A DNA stretch of 64,000 nucleotides from an uncultured Actinomycetes bacterium. Its GTDB lineage: Bacteria > Actinomycetota > Actinomycetes > Nanopelagicales > Nanopelagicaceae. Under the pieces are notes generated by a model that saw nothing but the letters and a program-made list of their open reading frames with translations, made no database searches and was not told the origin of the DNA. Positions within the stretch are counted from its first letter, which is position 1, and each line of letters starts with the position of its first letter. Location: contig CAIMZW010000041.1 in the NCBI GenBank assembly GCA_903846075.1, positions 1 through 64,000 on the forward strand. The letters run 5' to 3'. Positions 63,843-64,000 of the stretch are shown here, piece by piece. Made by a program: the position numbers and the translations under genes.

Positions 63843-64000
63843 TTAGGCAGGTTCAGGGAAGTGGCAGGCCAAGGTGTGCTTGGGTGAGATTTCCACCAGA
63901 GCCGGAACGCTGGTACGACAAATATCCTGCGCCTTCCAGCATCGAGTGTTGAAAACACAACCTGCTGGCGGATTTACTGGGCTGGGAAGATCGCCACGCA
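63843..64000 (-). CDS. Peptide-type ABC transporter ATPase (C-terminal end only)
   Basis: Only the last 52 codons are inside the window, read on the minus strand to TAA at 63843. GDLPSPVNPPAGC, FNTRCWKAQDIC and ALVEISPKHTLACHF match the C-terminal oligopeptide-transporter domain of OppD/OppF/DppD/DppF ATPases, with its Cys ligands. Which of these it is cannot be told. Confidence 0.85.
   Translation of the reverse strand, partial: RGDLPSPVNPPAGCVFNTRCWKAQDICRTSVPALVEISPKHTLACHFPEPA

Overview
The window is ordinary, densely packed chromosomal DNA of an actinobacterium (Actinomycetota). The evidence is family-specific genes (SepH/DUF3071, DUF4192, DUF7455, a GlnA2-like glutamine synthetase, an HrdB-like sigma factor, a Lys/Ala-rich H1-like protein), a SAM-IV riboswitch, and actinobacterial gene orders: dnaG-dgt-dusB-glyS-zur-uppS-recO-leuA; rplS-lepB-rnhB-yraN-comM-dprA; parC/parE-DUF7455-rpoD. 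Base composition looks close to even and intergenic gaps are short, which would suit a streamlined, possibly freshwater, lineage; that placement is inference. No phage, IS element, CRISPR array or rRNA was seen, and no stretch over 300 bases lacks a gene.

Layout. 1-9.7 kb: galactoside use (alpha-galactosidase, divergent beta-galactosidase, then galT-galE-galK and a secreted dimethylformamidase-like protein). 9.7-23.4 kb: ACT protein, DoxX-Rieske fusion, tRNA-Asn, then dnaG, dgt, DUF218, dusB, glyS; a Zur-controlled divergent promoter with a ZIP transporter and zur; glycosyltransferase, uppS, recO, and leuA with a leucine leader peptide. 23.4-34.7 kb: glutamine synthetase, alanine dehydrogenase, DUF4192, a secreted PKD-like protein, Nudix, DinG helicase, glgC/glgA, an EamA permease and era. 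34.7-39.9 kb: dprA-comM-yraN-(chagasin-like)-rnhB-lepB-rplS on the minus strand. 39.9-47.5 kb: inositol monophosphatase, sepH, a secreted unknown, dienelactone hydrolase, a phosphodiesterase, pseudouridine catabolism (psuG-psuK) and a short parC. 47.5-56.6 kb: parE, DUF7455, CDGSH, rpoD, metX, metY behind a SAM-IV riboswitch, nadE. 56.6-64 kb: panB, two tandem MFS exporters, an H1-like protein, marR, an M13 peptidase, a lipoprotein, and the end of a peptide-type ABC ATPase.

How it fits together. Lactose or alpha-galactosides would be hydrolysed and sent through the Leloir pathway to glucose-1-phosphate, which GlgC/GlgA could store. Zinc is sensed by Zur from one palindrome serving both flanking genes. 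Methionine and leucine genes are controlled by RNA leaders. The most striking global feature is promoter architecture: more than a dozen genes have a TANNNT-like -10 box 6 or 7 bases before the start codon and no Shine-Dalgarno sequence, predicting leaderless mRNAs. Other oddities are a ParC without its C-terminal domain, a ribosomal protein L19 with a roughly 60-residue Val/Glu/Ala/Pro tail, and several short or gene-sized tandem duplications.
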